This document shows, in pieces, positions 18,584 to 27,381 of a stretch of 29,935 nt of DNA (position 1 is the stretch's first letter; each line of letters opens with the position of its first letter). Origin of the DNA: Chromera velia (lineage: Eukaryota; Sar; Chromeraceae); the NCBI GenBank assembly GCA_018398765.1, contig JAHBMJ010001496.1, positions 1 through 29,935 of the forward strand. Reading direction: 5' to 3'. A program made the position numbers and the translations under genes. A model generated the notes under the pieces. That model ran no database searches, was not told the origin of the DNA, and saw only the letters and a list, made by a program, of their open reading frames with translations.

Positions 18584-18803
18584 TTTGACAGGCCAGGGAT
18601 TTTTGGCGAGCCTGCCAGCCGAGCTCACTAACCAGCCTGCGCCAGGCTATTTTGACAGGCCATGGACACGCTATTTTGACGGGACTAACGGCCGGTATGC
18701 TGGGACGTGCTATGCATCCACGAACCCTCAAGAAATTTTTTGACAGGCCAGGGATATTTGACGGGCCTGGTAATCTTCACTGGCTCACTTTTTTGACAGG
18801 CCA
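18443..18803 (+). repeat. cluster of eight TTTGACRGGCCW motifs (18-bp unit)
   Basis: Copies start at 18443, 18566, 18584, 18651, 18675 (variant GGGACT), 18739, 18757 and 18792. Three adjacent steps are exactly or nearly 18 bp (18566 to 18584, 18739 to 18757, and 18584 to a degenerate TTTGGCGAGCC at 18602). This suggests an 18-bp unit of the form TTTGACAGGCCAGGGATA that has partly eroded. Translated, the unit gives a hexapeptide of the FDRPGI type, but the frame is not maintained, so a coding role is doubtful. Confidence 0.8.
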
Positions 18804-19327
18804 GGCTAGTTATACCAAAATGGAGCGATCCCGTTACGATTCCCGTATGATGCCTTTTAGATGTCTTCCAAATACGGGATACACCCAACCAGTTGGGTAA
18901 GTGCCTCGGGGGGCTATTTAGGGGGTCGGCCATAATTTAATTACATGTTGGGCATGTCTTACTTGTACTTGCCTACAATGCATGCATGCATGGGTAAATG
19001 GCGGGGGCCACGGCAACGTGCGCAAGATATATACTTTTCGGGATCACACATGAACACAATTGAACACATATGCAATTAACTCCGTGCGAGTTACTTGAGT
19101 TACTGGAGGGGTACGTATCATGAAGAGCGAAGTATATAATATTATAATGCGATCGATATAATATTATAGTTGCTTGAGGGGCACATTTTGGAATTTGGGC
19201 GACACCGACCGTGATGGAGATAGAACCGAATCCGCCCCCCAAAAAATGAAAAAATGCGTTATGCGGATGCTCACAATCTCAGGGCCTCTCAGCTGATCTC
19301 AGTAGAGCTGAGCTGCCCCCCAAGGTG

Positions 19328-19711
19328 ATGGTCAAGGTGGACCGCACGAAATTTTACAGTTGGGACCGTGATTTTATGTTTAAGCATCAACACTTTGACT
19401 TGAGTTCCATGGATGGCCAATCAAAAGAGATGGGAAAGGAGTGCACATCTATGATCATCTTTGTCAGCATTCCACGTATGGTTCCGGCTGAGTACACAAA
19501 ATCTGACAACTGGGACAAGCAAGTTGTGTTTGCGCGTCAACACTTTGACTTGAGTTCCATGGATGGTACGCTTCCAACAGCTCCTTGGCATGCATGCATG
19601 CGCAACCGATACGCACTCGGTATGCGCGCGCAGGCGCAGTCCCACATTTCCGTGCGTATACGTACGATCCAATATCACACGCGATTGTATACACGCGCCC
19701 TGTTTCCTTAA
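19328..19711 (+). CDS. small ORF with two 50-codon repeats, unknown protein
   Basis: From ATG 19328 to TAA there are 127 codons. Residues of the form WDxxxxFxxQHFDLSSMDG occur twice, exactly 150 bp apart. First copy: SWDRDFMFKHQHFDLSSMDG. Second copy: NWDKQVVFARQHFDLSSMDG. The frame after the second repeat becomes basic and unremarkable (RIRTIQYHTRLYTRALFP) and may be non-coding or intronic. No family is recognised. The frame lies 222 bp upstream of the NYN gene start and may be an upstream exon or a separate gene or gene fragment. Confidence 0.4.
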   Translation: MVKVDRTKFYSWDRDFMFKHQHFDLSSMDGQSKEMGKECTSMIIFVSIPRMVPAEYTKSDNWDKQVVFARQHFDLSSMDGTLPTAPWHACMRNRYALGMRAQAQSHISVRIRTIQYHTRLYTRALFP

Positions 19712-19933
19712 TAAAATAAATTCCTATAGTTCCACAATGCTCCATACAGTCAACGAACGTGACGGCGAAGGATCGAGAGCTCGACCAATGACGGACATCA
19801 ACGCACTTGCTTGAAGTGAAATGCTTGCAGCCGTTTGACTGCCGGAAGGATTGAGCGGTTTTCTGCTGTTATTCTAATAATTGTCGACATGTTGTTTGGT
19901 GTTGTTGTGTGTTGTTTCGACCCGTGTCTCGTA

Positions 19934-21055
19934 ATGTCCTTCGAAAGAGTCCGTGTGTTCCAAGACTGGGACAACTGCGGCGACTCAAAGGATGTTGATA
20001 GAGGCAAGCTCTATGATGGACTTCTGGATCGCTCTCTGGAGGTGGCCAAAAGTGACAAGCGGCACAAAGATGTGAGAGGAAGTGTGATTTGGACTGCGAT
20101 ATACGAAGCGCAGAAAACGAACCCGTGGACTCCTACCCACGAGAGTATGAAGGTGAAGGGGGTACACTTCGTCTGCACAGGCGCAAAGAGCCACGGCAGG
20201 CTCGTCGGCAGCACTTCGTGTGTTGACCCGATGTTTATGTCCTGTGTCGATGTTTTCATCCACCAGCACGACTATTTCACCCCGCTTGCAGTGAAGAAAA
20301 CAATCGTTGTGCTGATCTCAGGCGACAAGGACTTCAGCGCACTCATTCATAATCTGTCGGCAAATGGGTATTACGTGGTCGTCATCGCCAACCGTTCTGC
20401 GACTCCTGCATACTATTCAGAGGCAGATGCGTGGTCGACAGAGTACGAGGAAATCCGAGCTTTGTGCAAGCATGACAGTACTCGGAGAGCGTCGTCCAGT
20501 CTTGTGCCTACACCCAAAAGCCCCGACCCTTCAGCACGTGCAGCAGCAAGTGCAGCAACAGTGCCTACACCCAAAAGCCCCGACCCTTCAGCAGGTGCAG
20601 CAGCAAGTGCAGCAACAGCTGGTTCTCTGAAGCGAAATGCAGACGGAGTGAACAGTGGGAGTGGGATTGTCATTTACCGTGTTGATGCAGCCGCTGCGAG
20701 CAGGCACTGTGGGTCTGCTTCCACAGGGATTCTGCCGAAGTCTACTAAAATCGATCAAGGAGACACTGCAACCTTGCAGATCCGTTTCTTTGCCGCTCGC
20801 CATGGTTCCTCAACTCTGACTGAACTCAAATACAAGCAGTGCGGGGAATGTTTCCTCAAGCACGGCAAGGACTGTTCCCTGACTGTTGTGAATAGCAGTA
20901 ACAACATATTCGACCAGACCCGCCTGCAGCAAATTAAGTGTACATCCTGTCCCTTTGATGGCGTGCTTGTCCCCAGGGAAGGACGGTTCATTGGTTCTTC
21001 TTTCTTCGAGCCAGGAGACCGTCACACCACTGCCCACATCTACGACCCTCAGTGA
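19934..21055 (+). CDS. NYN-domain (PIN-like) predicted ribonuclease, intronless (373 aa)
   Basis: The N-terminal half is an NYN/MARF1-type domain, a PIN-like fold that cuts RNA with metal-binding acidic residues. Motif 1 is VFQDWDNC (residues 8-15). A central acidic motif is VDVFIHQHD (105-113). Motif 3 is VVLISGDKDFSALI (125-138), followed by LSANGYYVVVIANR (141-154). A low-complexity linker (about 190-230) contains two copies of a 19-residue unit. The C-terminal part carries CGEC (303-306) and CTSC (336-339), a plausible zinc ribbon. ATG 19934 gives a start just before the domain. ATG 19889 would add a 15-residue hydrophobic leader (MLFGVVVCC...). The frame ends at TGA 21053-21055, but the same frame continues open for 52 codons to TGA 21212-21214. 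A role in RNA turnover or silencing is inferred only from the family. Confidence 0.8.
   Translation: MSFERVRVFQDWDNCGDSKDVDRGKLYDGLLDRSLEVAKSDKRHKDVRGSVIWTAIYEAQKTNPWTPTHESMKVKGVHFVCTGAKSHGRLVGSTSCVDPMFMSCVDVFIHQHDYFTPLAVKKTIVVLISGDKDFSALIHNLSANGYYVVVIANRSATPAYYSEADAWSTEYEEIRALCKHDSTRRASSSLVPTPKSPDPSARAAASAATVPTPKSPDPSAGAAASAATAGSLKRNADGVNSGSGIVIYRVDAAAASRHCGSASTGILPKSTKIDQGDTATLQIRFFAARHGSSTLTELKYKQCGECFLKHGKDCSLTVVNSSNNIFDQTRLQQIKCTSCPFDGVLVPREGRFIGSSFFEPGDRHTTAHIYDPQ
20504..20617 (+). repeat. 57-bp in-frame tandem duplication
   Basis: Two nearly identical 57-bp units (starting 20504 and 20561) encode VPTPKSPDPSARAAASAAT and then the same with Arg to Gly. They lie in the linker of the NYN protein. 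The near identity implies a recent duplication. Confidence 0.9.
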
Positions 21056-21214
21056 CTTGATCCAAAATTCCCGGAGAAGAACGTGGCCCTCCAGCTCGTC
21101 AAGCGAAAGGACAAGGAGTGTGTTGCACTCACGACGGGAAAGCCCAAAGAGCAGACTGCATGGATCTTTCCTTTCACACAGAAGGCGGTGAACGGCTGGG
21201 CCACGCTGGGCTGA
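21056..21214 (+). other. coding-like extension behind an in-frame TGA
   Basis: Directly after the NYN TGA, 52 codons in the same frame begin LDPKFPEKNVALQLVKRKD and end KAVNGWATLG before a second TGA. Composition and codon pattern look like protein (alternating charged and hydrophobic residues, no low complexity). Either the first TGA is a recent nonsense change, or it is read through or miscalled, or this is the remnant of a longer ancestral C-terminus. Confidence 0.55.
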
Positions 21215-21216
21215 TC

Positions 21217-21267
21217 AGGGGTGGGGGTGCAGATAGGGGCAGGGGAGGGGGCGGGGAGGGGGGGATG
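21217..21267 (+). other. G-rich tract, potential G-quadruplex
   Basis: At least six runs of four or more G lie within about 50 bp, directly after the second TGA of the NYN locus. In RNA this would be 3' UTR sequence. Confidence 0.6.
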
Positions 21268-21990
21268 CATCCGTGTTCGTCTCTTTTTTCTTGTTTTCCT
21301 TCTGGATGTGGGCAATGCCATGAAATATTGATGCGCGCGCGAGGGTGGCGTGTAGGGGCGTGTGTCACTTGCAGCTTTATTCATTGGTCAAGGCGGGCTT
21401 AGCCTGGGGTTGAGCGGGGCTGCGGACCTTGGTGAGGAGGGGGGTGAAACCAGGCGAGAGGTTCTGATTTTTATGGTCGTTTCGTTTCACTTCTCGAATT
21501 TAAGTTTCGGGCTTTCTTCTAGAAAAGTTTTGGGATCGTTTTTTCTTCCTCTCAATTCAGTCTTTACATACTGTCGTTTGCTTAGAGCAAGCGCTGATTT
21601 GTAGATCGAGGACCAGAGAGAGAAAGAAAAGGTGAAAGAACAGACCAATGCAATCATATGCAATCCACTGTACACACTGTGCAACAGGCTGGTAACGGAG
21701 GATAAATACGGACAAGAGGAAGAAGAAAAGAAGGAAATGCAGTGCTGTATGGAGAGAAAAGAATAGAGAAGAACTCGTTTTTCTTTCTATGCTTGCTGAT
21801 CACACTGTCAGGCAATGAAAGAAGCAGAATGATGTTAAATACTGAACAGGTATGCATGAAAGTCACAAGGGCCCTGGCCTTCAGAGACAGTCTTCTCGAT
21901 ATTTCTCAATCAGCCTGTTTCCTGAGCTTTTCTTTCTGGTTCTCTCATAGCATGAGTGAGGGAATAACCAAAGGGCTTATAGACAGATAC
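21268..21990. other. no supported gene
   Basis: Short open frames occur on both strands, for example plus 21742-22062, which runs into a CA microsatellite. None shows a motif or a convincing splice structure. Confidence 0.4.

Positions 21991-21991
<1 letters not shown>

Positions 21992-22053
<62 letters not shown>
21992..22053. repeat. (CA)n microsatellite
   Basis: About 30 dinucleotide units with one CATA interruption near 22021. Confidence 0.95.
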
Positions 22054-22056
<3 letters not shown>

Positions 22057-22249
22057 GTTTGATGCAAGGAGTGGTACATGTGCCCTTCGGTGCCCTTGAT
22101 CATGTCCCGAAGGACTGACCGGACAGAGATCAGGAGCTAGATCAGGAGAGAGCAATCTGTACGCTTCTCTGGTCAGCCGCAAGGTTCTGATCTCATAAGA
22201 AACACTGTCACTGCACTGTCAGGTCTCATACAGTTAGATTCACACGCAT

Positions 22250-22376
22250 GATCGATTGATTTATTGATTCGTTTTCTCGAATCCCGCTCTGTCTTTCTAT
22301 GTTGCCAGATCTAGCAGGGCGGGGCACTCCCCAGCTTAGGCGGCAACTTAGGCCAGCTATGCTGAGGTATCAGAGC
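22250..22376 (-). mobile_element. non-LTR retrotransposon 3' end, minus orientation
   Basis: On the minus strand this reads CTGATACCTCAGC, then CTGGGGAGTGCCCCGCC and CTGCTAGATCTGG, a region with GAGCGGGA, and a tail of AATCAATAAATCAATC. The same blocks in the same order form the end of the retrotransposon copy at 27180-27297 (CTGATACCTCAGC, CTGGGGAACGCCCCGCC, TTGCTAGCTCTGG, (ATCA)n). This copy carries about 20 extra bases after the first block, apparently a local duplication. Almost no coding sequence remains. Confidence 0.8.
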
Positions 22377-22823
22377 ATGTCCTCATACTTCAAGTTATTA
22401 TGAGTGAAGATCATTGGATTGTATATGATTGCATATATGCTAACAATAATTTGCTATCGATCGACTCTAGGATCGACCACTTGTAGGTTTTTCCCACATA
22501 CAAAAAAAATATGAAATATATAAATAATTCTAGCATGCATCATCTATGATTTGCTAGATGATTTGTTTAGTGATTTATAAACTTTTAAAGTGAAACTAAG
22601 TGAAACGCAAAATTTAAAATATTATGGTTTTATAGATTGTGTGAGCCATGAAATAAAATTTAGGACCAACTTAGGACCATAAGTTAATTATGAATAAAAT
22701 GTGATTTGATGGTATAAAATCTACTAAAACCCTAGCTAAAACCCAGTCTTAGTAAAACTCCTAGAGTCCTAGTAAAATCTTTTACATCTATATGCCAGTG
22801 AGTAAATTCCCTTAAATTCTAAA
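22377..22823. other. AT-rich spacer, no gene
   Basis: Strongly AT-rich DNA with many stops in all frames. CTAGTAAAA-type words recur near 22720-22790. Confidence 0.7.
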
Positions 22824-22878
22824 CTAAATTCCGGCTGCAGGGTATCCAATTATGTTTTAACCTAACCTAACCTAACCT
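22824..22878 (+). mobile_element. left inverted end plus CCTAA array of a 4.5-kb block
   Basis: CTAAATTC, CGG and CAGGGTATCCAATTA occur in order and are found inverted at 27348-27381. The inner side carries four CCTAA units (22859-22878). Target-site duplications could not be identified by eye. Confidence 0.6.
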
Positions 22879-23087
22879 TGAAGTCAAAAAAACCTAGGGC
22901 GTCCTGCTCTTGTGGGGGAGAAGGCAGGTGGGAGGGTCGGTTTGTTGTATGTTATGCAAGTTTTGTCTTTTCCAAGGATTGGGTACCTCCGTCTGGCATG
23001 CGTGTTTAAGACTAAAGCAAAGGGGCCGCCTAGTCTTGCAAGCCTAGGGCTGGGAAAAGGTTCATTGAGAAAAGGTTTAAATCTGAA

Positions 23088-23157
23088 AAAGTGAACCTGT
23101 TGAACCTGTTTTGAACCGGTTGAACCTGTTAAACCTGTTTTGAACCTGTTTTGAAGG
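23088..23157 (+). repeat. GAACCTGTT repeat array
   Basis: About seven units of the TTGAACCTGTT type, some degenerate (GAACCGG, TAAACCTG). A related array at 24183-24270 has GAACCTGTTTTT and GAACCTT units. Blocks adjoining both arrays (AAGGTT, GGGAAAAGG and GCAAGCC) appear in inverted order relative to each other. Confidence 0.75.
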
Positions 23158-24514
23158 CCAGACGCGCGGCCATTAGTACAAGGCCGGCCAGGCCCACGCC
23201 GCCCGCGGCCCATATAGGTGAAATAAGGAGCCGGAGCCGCACGCACAGCAACTGTCCCCAGCCAGTTCAATCTATTATGTCAGACAGACGTATATCAGCA
23301 TATGTCAGCATCATATATCAGCATGAAAACTTATACTGACGGTTGTAGAAGTGAAGAAGTATATGTGACTTACTAAGTTTTCCACTTGCAAGGCCTCGCA
23401 TCAAAACGGACAGTCTCCACTGAAGGAATGAGGAAGTATAGAGTTTGTTTGACAGCAGTCTGCACGACAGTGTAATTGATAATGTCTTTTTGGAGGGGCT
23501 GTTTCAAACTCATACCGGCAGTAGTCCCTCTGCTTGCTTCCACTACTGCCGTCTCCGGATCTTTTTTTTTGAACTCCCAGCTACAAGAGGGCTACCTATA
23601 GGTCCGACCTCTTTCATTGTAGAATCCTTTTTCATTCTCTTTGTTTAAAAAAATTTTAGCGGTCCTATTCTCTCTGACACCTCAAGTCATGTCTTGTCAA
23701 AAGGTTGGAACGAATACAAACCCAGATGTTTGGGTGCGACCCGCGGTAACTGGAAGCGGTGGGGGCCATGGGGGGGAGCAGGGGGGGGGGCAACAGGCCA
23801 GGCCGGGAGCAGCAGGTCAAAGAGACGGCGGTGCATGGAGAGGGAGGGGGGGGGCGGGGGCTGCGGAGCAACCGGTGAGCAGATAAAAGAAAGAAAGAAA
23901 CGCTGTGATGGTCTTATGTTAACTAAATGGTCATGATTGATACGATCATATAAATTTAATTATGATATTTTCCAATTTTTTCTAGCTTTTTTGATTACTA
24001 ATTTTCGACTATAAACAGTGAATAACTTGAGACTAGCACCTAATATGAGCGTAAATATTGATTTAAACTATTTAAAAACACTACTAAGGCATAGATTCTA
24101 TAATAAAACGTTCTAAAAATGCATTAAAGCCTAATTTAAAGGCATAAAATAACATGAAAAAATGAGGTTTCTATTAATTAAAAGTGAACCAGTTTTTGAA
24201 CCTGTTTTTAAACCTGATTCAAGTTCATTACTTCGAAGTGAACCTTGAACCTTGAACCTTAAACCTTTTCCTAGCACTATGCAAGCCTTCAAATGCCCCA
24301 TGGAACCTAGGTTGAGTGAGCGTTTTGAATGACATAGGGTTGTTCTCAAAGCCTTGTTAGTAGTTTAGGGTCTGGCATCGCTGGATCTAGGATTTAACCC
24401 TCAATCATCATCATCAGGTTAGGTTATTAACCTAGGTTGCTAACCTAAATTGCAACGATGTGATTCTTACAGGTATGAAATATGATCATATTAAGTGATA
24501 TGATAGTTTTATGT
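23158..24514. other. interior of the transposon-rich block, no supported gene
   Basis: Contains a G-rich segment at about 23756-23860 with several runs of five to nine G, AT-rich DNA at 23930-24180, and the second GAACCT array at 24183-24270. No credible gene is visible. Confidence 0.5.
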
Positions 24515-24558
24515 ATAGTGACCATGTTTGATTTGATTTAATTTGATTTGATTTGAGG
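24515..24558 (+). repeat. left arm of TTTGA-rich inverted repeat
   Basis: TATAGTGACCATGTTTGA followed by repeated TTTGATT units. The inverse occurs at 26004-26057. A second AAGCTCAAATCAAATAT segment at 24569-24585 also has inverted partners in the right arm. Confidence 0.8.
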
Positions 24559-24929
24559 TAGGGCTTAAGCTCAAATCAAATATCTAGTCAGGGAGGACCT
24601 AGTGTTTAAAGACCTATCAAATACGATCAAATATTTGATCAATATGACTTTTAACCTCAAATATGAAGGTCCCGAAAAAACTTTTGTAAGTACCGATCCG
24701 TCACGCATGCTGATTCAAATGAAAAAACCTAAATCTTGATGGTTTGCTCTAAAAAAAAAAACGTTTTGAGCTGCACTGAAATTGACGTTTCACCCCTTTT
24801 TACTTCATGCAGAGGTAAACCGATCAGCTGAACGTTTTTCCAAACAGCTGTGTTGACTTTTCTGGTGCTGGAACATCTTTTACGGCCCCCTTTTTGAGCG
24901 TCTGCAAACATTTTACACCCCATAAAGAC

Positions 24930-25654
24930 ATGTCACACAATCCGACAGGGTCGAACGGGAAGAAGGAGACATTTGTTTTTAGAGCCGGGTACGCAAAAAA
25001 AATATGGTCTGTGCAAAAGGGGGCAAATGTGATTCAGTGTCAGGTGAAAATACAAGGAGCCGAGGGGGAAAGAGAAATTATTTGTGGCTGTGAGTATGCA
25101 GCAGCGGCAACCCCGAGCGTCGAAAGGCTGCGACCATATTCCCTGTTGGTGTGGAGCAGTTCCAGAAAGGCAAGGGAAAAGGCAACGGGGGGGCTGCTGA
25201 CAGTGCTGGAGGGGGGGCCGCTCCTGTAGGGCCCGGCGGGAGGACCAATTTGAAACCAAAGGAGGCGGCCGCAGACGCAAATGCTGAGAAGGCTAGTGGA
25301 AAACTTCCCCCTCCTGAGAAAGTCATCACTCCGGGTGAGGAAGGCTACCGACCTCTCTATATTCACCTCCAACACAAGGGGCTTGTTGTCGGCCTTGGCG
25401 CGGCATAGAGGGTAGCCGAACTTACCAACTCTGGATGCTTAGCTGCCCAGAAACAGCACGGTTCCAACATTAAGAGCAATAGCAAACGTGTGTCATCTCT
25501 CCGCAATCGAATAGAAGCCCAAGAGCACCCACTCCTAGAAAGCCGAAAAGCCAGAGAAAAAGCTCTCAGCAGCTCATACCACCGATCAATTCGATTCACA
25601 TTGAAAAAAGTGATCATGAAGAAGAGGAAAAGGAAGTGCCACAAAGCTGAGTGA
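24930..25654 (+). pseudogene. decayed ORF between inverted arms, unknown protein
   Basis: The frame from ATG 24930 reads MSHNPTGSNGKKETFVFRAG and continues to IICGC near 25091. The coding appearance then moves to another frame (VCSSGNPERRKAATIFPVGV) with no splice-site pair that restores phase, so a single-base frameshift near 25090 is likely. The second frame runs 104 codons, through a Gly/Ala-rich segment and then KVITPGEEGYRPLYIHLQHK, to an in-frame TAG at 25406-25408. It then continues 81 more codons (RVAELTNSGCLAAQKQ... to VIMKKRKRKCHKAE) to TGA 25652-25654. The end is strongly basic. It may be the remnant of a transposon-encoded protein, since it is enclosed by inverted repeats. No family was recognised. 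Confidence 0.5.
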
Positions 25655-26003
25655 TTGTCACTTCAATTTTGGTACGTGCTCTAACTTTATCATATCAACA
25701 AAAAGTCATATGCAATTTTAAATCTATCAATTTTACGTTCTTAATCTCTATTAGTACTAGAGTGAGTCTCAATGACTAGTGTATATACACTGCCACACAG
25801 GCATATTTTTTTTACGGTACGAAACTGATAAGTTATAATTTTATATGTATTTTTTTAAATTTTTGAAACACACATCAGAAATGTTCTGATAACTATTGTC
25901 ATAAAAAAAATGATCAGAGTGACAGTAAGTCAGTGACTCAGTGAGGAACTCTAAGAGGTTAACCTCAAATTTTACCTCAAATATCAAATATTTGAGGTTG
26001 AAG

Positions 26004-26057
26004 CTCAAATCAAATCAAATTAAATCAAATACAATCAAATCAAACATGGTCACTATT
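26004..26057 (-). repeat. right arm of TTTGA-rich inverted repeat
   Basis: The reverse complement reads AGTGACCATGTTTGATTTGA and continues in TTTGATT units, matching 24515-24558. A small palindrome (TCAAATATTTGA) lies just inside it at about 25984-25995. Confidence 0.8.
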
Positions 26058-26439
26058 TATGTATATTTTTACAGCATTATACAGCGTTATATTAAGTTAA
26101 GATATGTAAAACACTTTTTAAAGTTTAAACTAAAGATAAATGTTTTAAAGTATGTTTATTTTGTGTTGTTTTTGACTGAAATATGATATTCAAAAGCTTG
26201 ATTCAACATGATATTCAAAAAGTTGATTTTTACTAGTGTGAAAGTCAGTTTTTGAATAAAAAACTGTCAAAAACATCATTTTTATAGGTATAAACTTAAT
26301 TTTTCAGTCTGTGCTGTCCATAATTCTCTAAGTAGGTTTCTAACCTAAACTTAACCTAAAACCTGAACTAACCTAAAAATAGATAGAGAGAGAATAGGGA
26401 GAGCCCTTTTTTACTATACGAGAGTGGCGCCGCGATGAG

Positions 26440-27297
26440 AACACAGGAGGAGAGCAGCATGCAGAGTGGGAGACAGGGCTGTGGCTGCGACTCAGGGAAA
26501 AATTCTGGTAAGGGGGGGAGAGAAGGTGCCGTTACAGAAAAGGATGTGCCAGTTCTGTCGAGGGTGGTTGGGAATCAAGGTGGTGGAAGATGAAATCTAT
26601 CTGGTGACAGAATGTCCTGTTTTTGACAGAGAGAGAGCAGAGATGTTCAGAAAGATAGAAGAGAAATGGGACAGCAAGATGGAAGAAAGAGCCAGAAAGG
26701 CAGCCACAGAAAGAGAAGGGCTCAACAGAGAAGAGGGAAAAAGGGACAACTCGACGCTTTTCTGTTTTCTGTTGAATGAATGTCATGCTGGAGTGGATGA
26801 GTTTTTGGGATGGGCGTCATTCAGACGGAGGGTGTTTGAGGAGTGTCCAAGACGGTACGGACACATAGAGGGAGACGCTCTGGCGGCCAGACATGCAGGA
26901 ATCACCGGAAGGCAGCGAGCGATCAAGAGACTAACAAAAGAATATGAGGAGACAATTGATAACTTAGAGACGACCGAAGGAGCGTTAGGGTGGGGAAGGG
27001 GGGAGCCGCAGAAGAAGATCGATAAAGCAAACAAAAAGAGCGAGGAAGCCCAAATCACATGCCGTTTCAGATCGATTTTCAGGCCGGAAAGCCAACGCGG
27101 ATCCAAAGCCGTGGCTCGAACAACGAACAATCATGCAGCAGTGGCCAGGGCAACAGACTCTGGCGGGCCCCGAGGGTGGGGTCTGATACCTCAGCTTAGG
27201 CTGGGGAACGCCCCGCCTTGCTAGCTCTGGTGACAGATAGACATAGCGGGAAGGCCCTAGGGCGGCACATATCAATCAATCAATCAATCAATCAACC
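26440..27297 (+). mobile_element. 5'-truncated non-LTR retrotransposon copy with (ATCA)n tail
   Basis: The C-terminal part of a LINE-type protein lies in one uninterrupted frame from about 26466 to TAG 27222-27224 (about 250 codons). The knuckle reads CQFC then EIYLVTEC and aligns with CIVC then EVHVLTEC of the 2.7-4.6 kb copy. The histidine of the CCHC set is a tyrosine here. Downstream, VDEFL and EECPRRY match VDKFL and KECRKRN of the other copy. The 3' UTR (27225-27270) precedes an (ATCA)n tail at 27271-27297. Only the region downstream of the RT catalytic core is present, so the copy cannot be autonomous. Confidence 0.85.
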
Positions 27298-27307
27298 TTA
27301 ACCTAAG

Positions 27308-27381
27308 CCTCCTAACCTAACCTAACCTAACCTATTCTAACCTAACCTAATTGGATACCCTGTCCGGCCAGAAGAATTTAG
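27308..27381 (-). mobile_element. CCTAA array plus right inverted end of the 4.5-kb block
   Basis: About seven CCTAA units (27308-27350, with one CTATT break) are followed by TAATTGGATACCCTG, CCGG and GAATTTAG, the inverse of 22824-22852 with a 5-6 bp insertion next to GAATTTAG. The array begins about 10 bp after the (ATCA)n tail. Confidence 0.6.

Noticed and set aside
18443-18803. CRISPR-like array
   Set aside because: Motif spacing is irregular, repeats are only 12-18 bp, no uniform spacers are present and the genome is eukaryotic.
22884-23270. 128-codon minus-strand ORF
   Set aside because: It runs through the GAACCTGTT array and shows no domain.
4311-25408. Stop-codon reassignment suggested by in-frame TAG and TGA codons
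   Set aside because: The interrupted frames are mostly transposon or decayed sequences, different stop codons are involved, and the intact genes end normally at TAA or TGA.
22859-27350. CCTAA arrays as telomeric ends
   Set aside because: Both arrays are short, interstitial and in the same sequence orientation, and they adjoin transposon ends. A telomere would be long and terminal.
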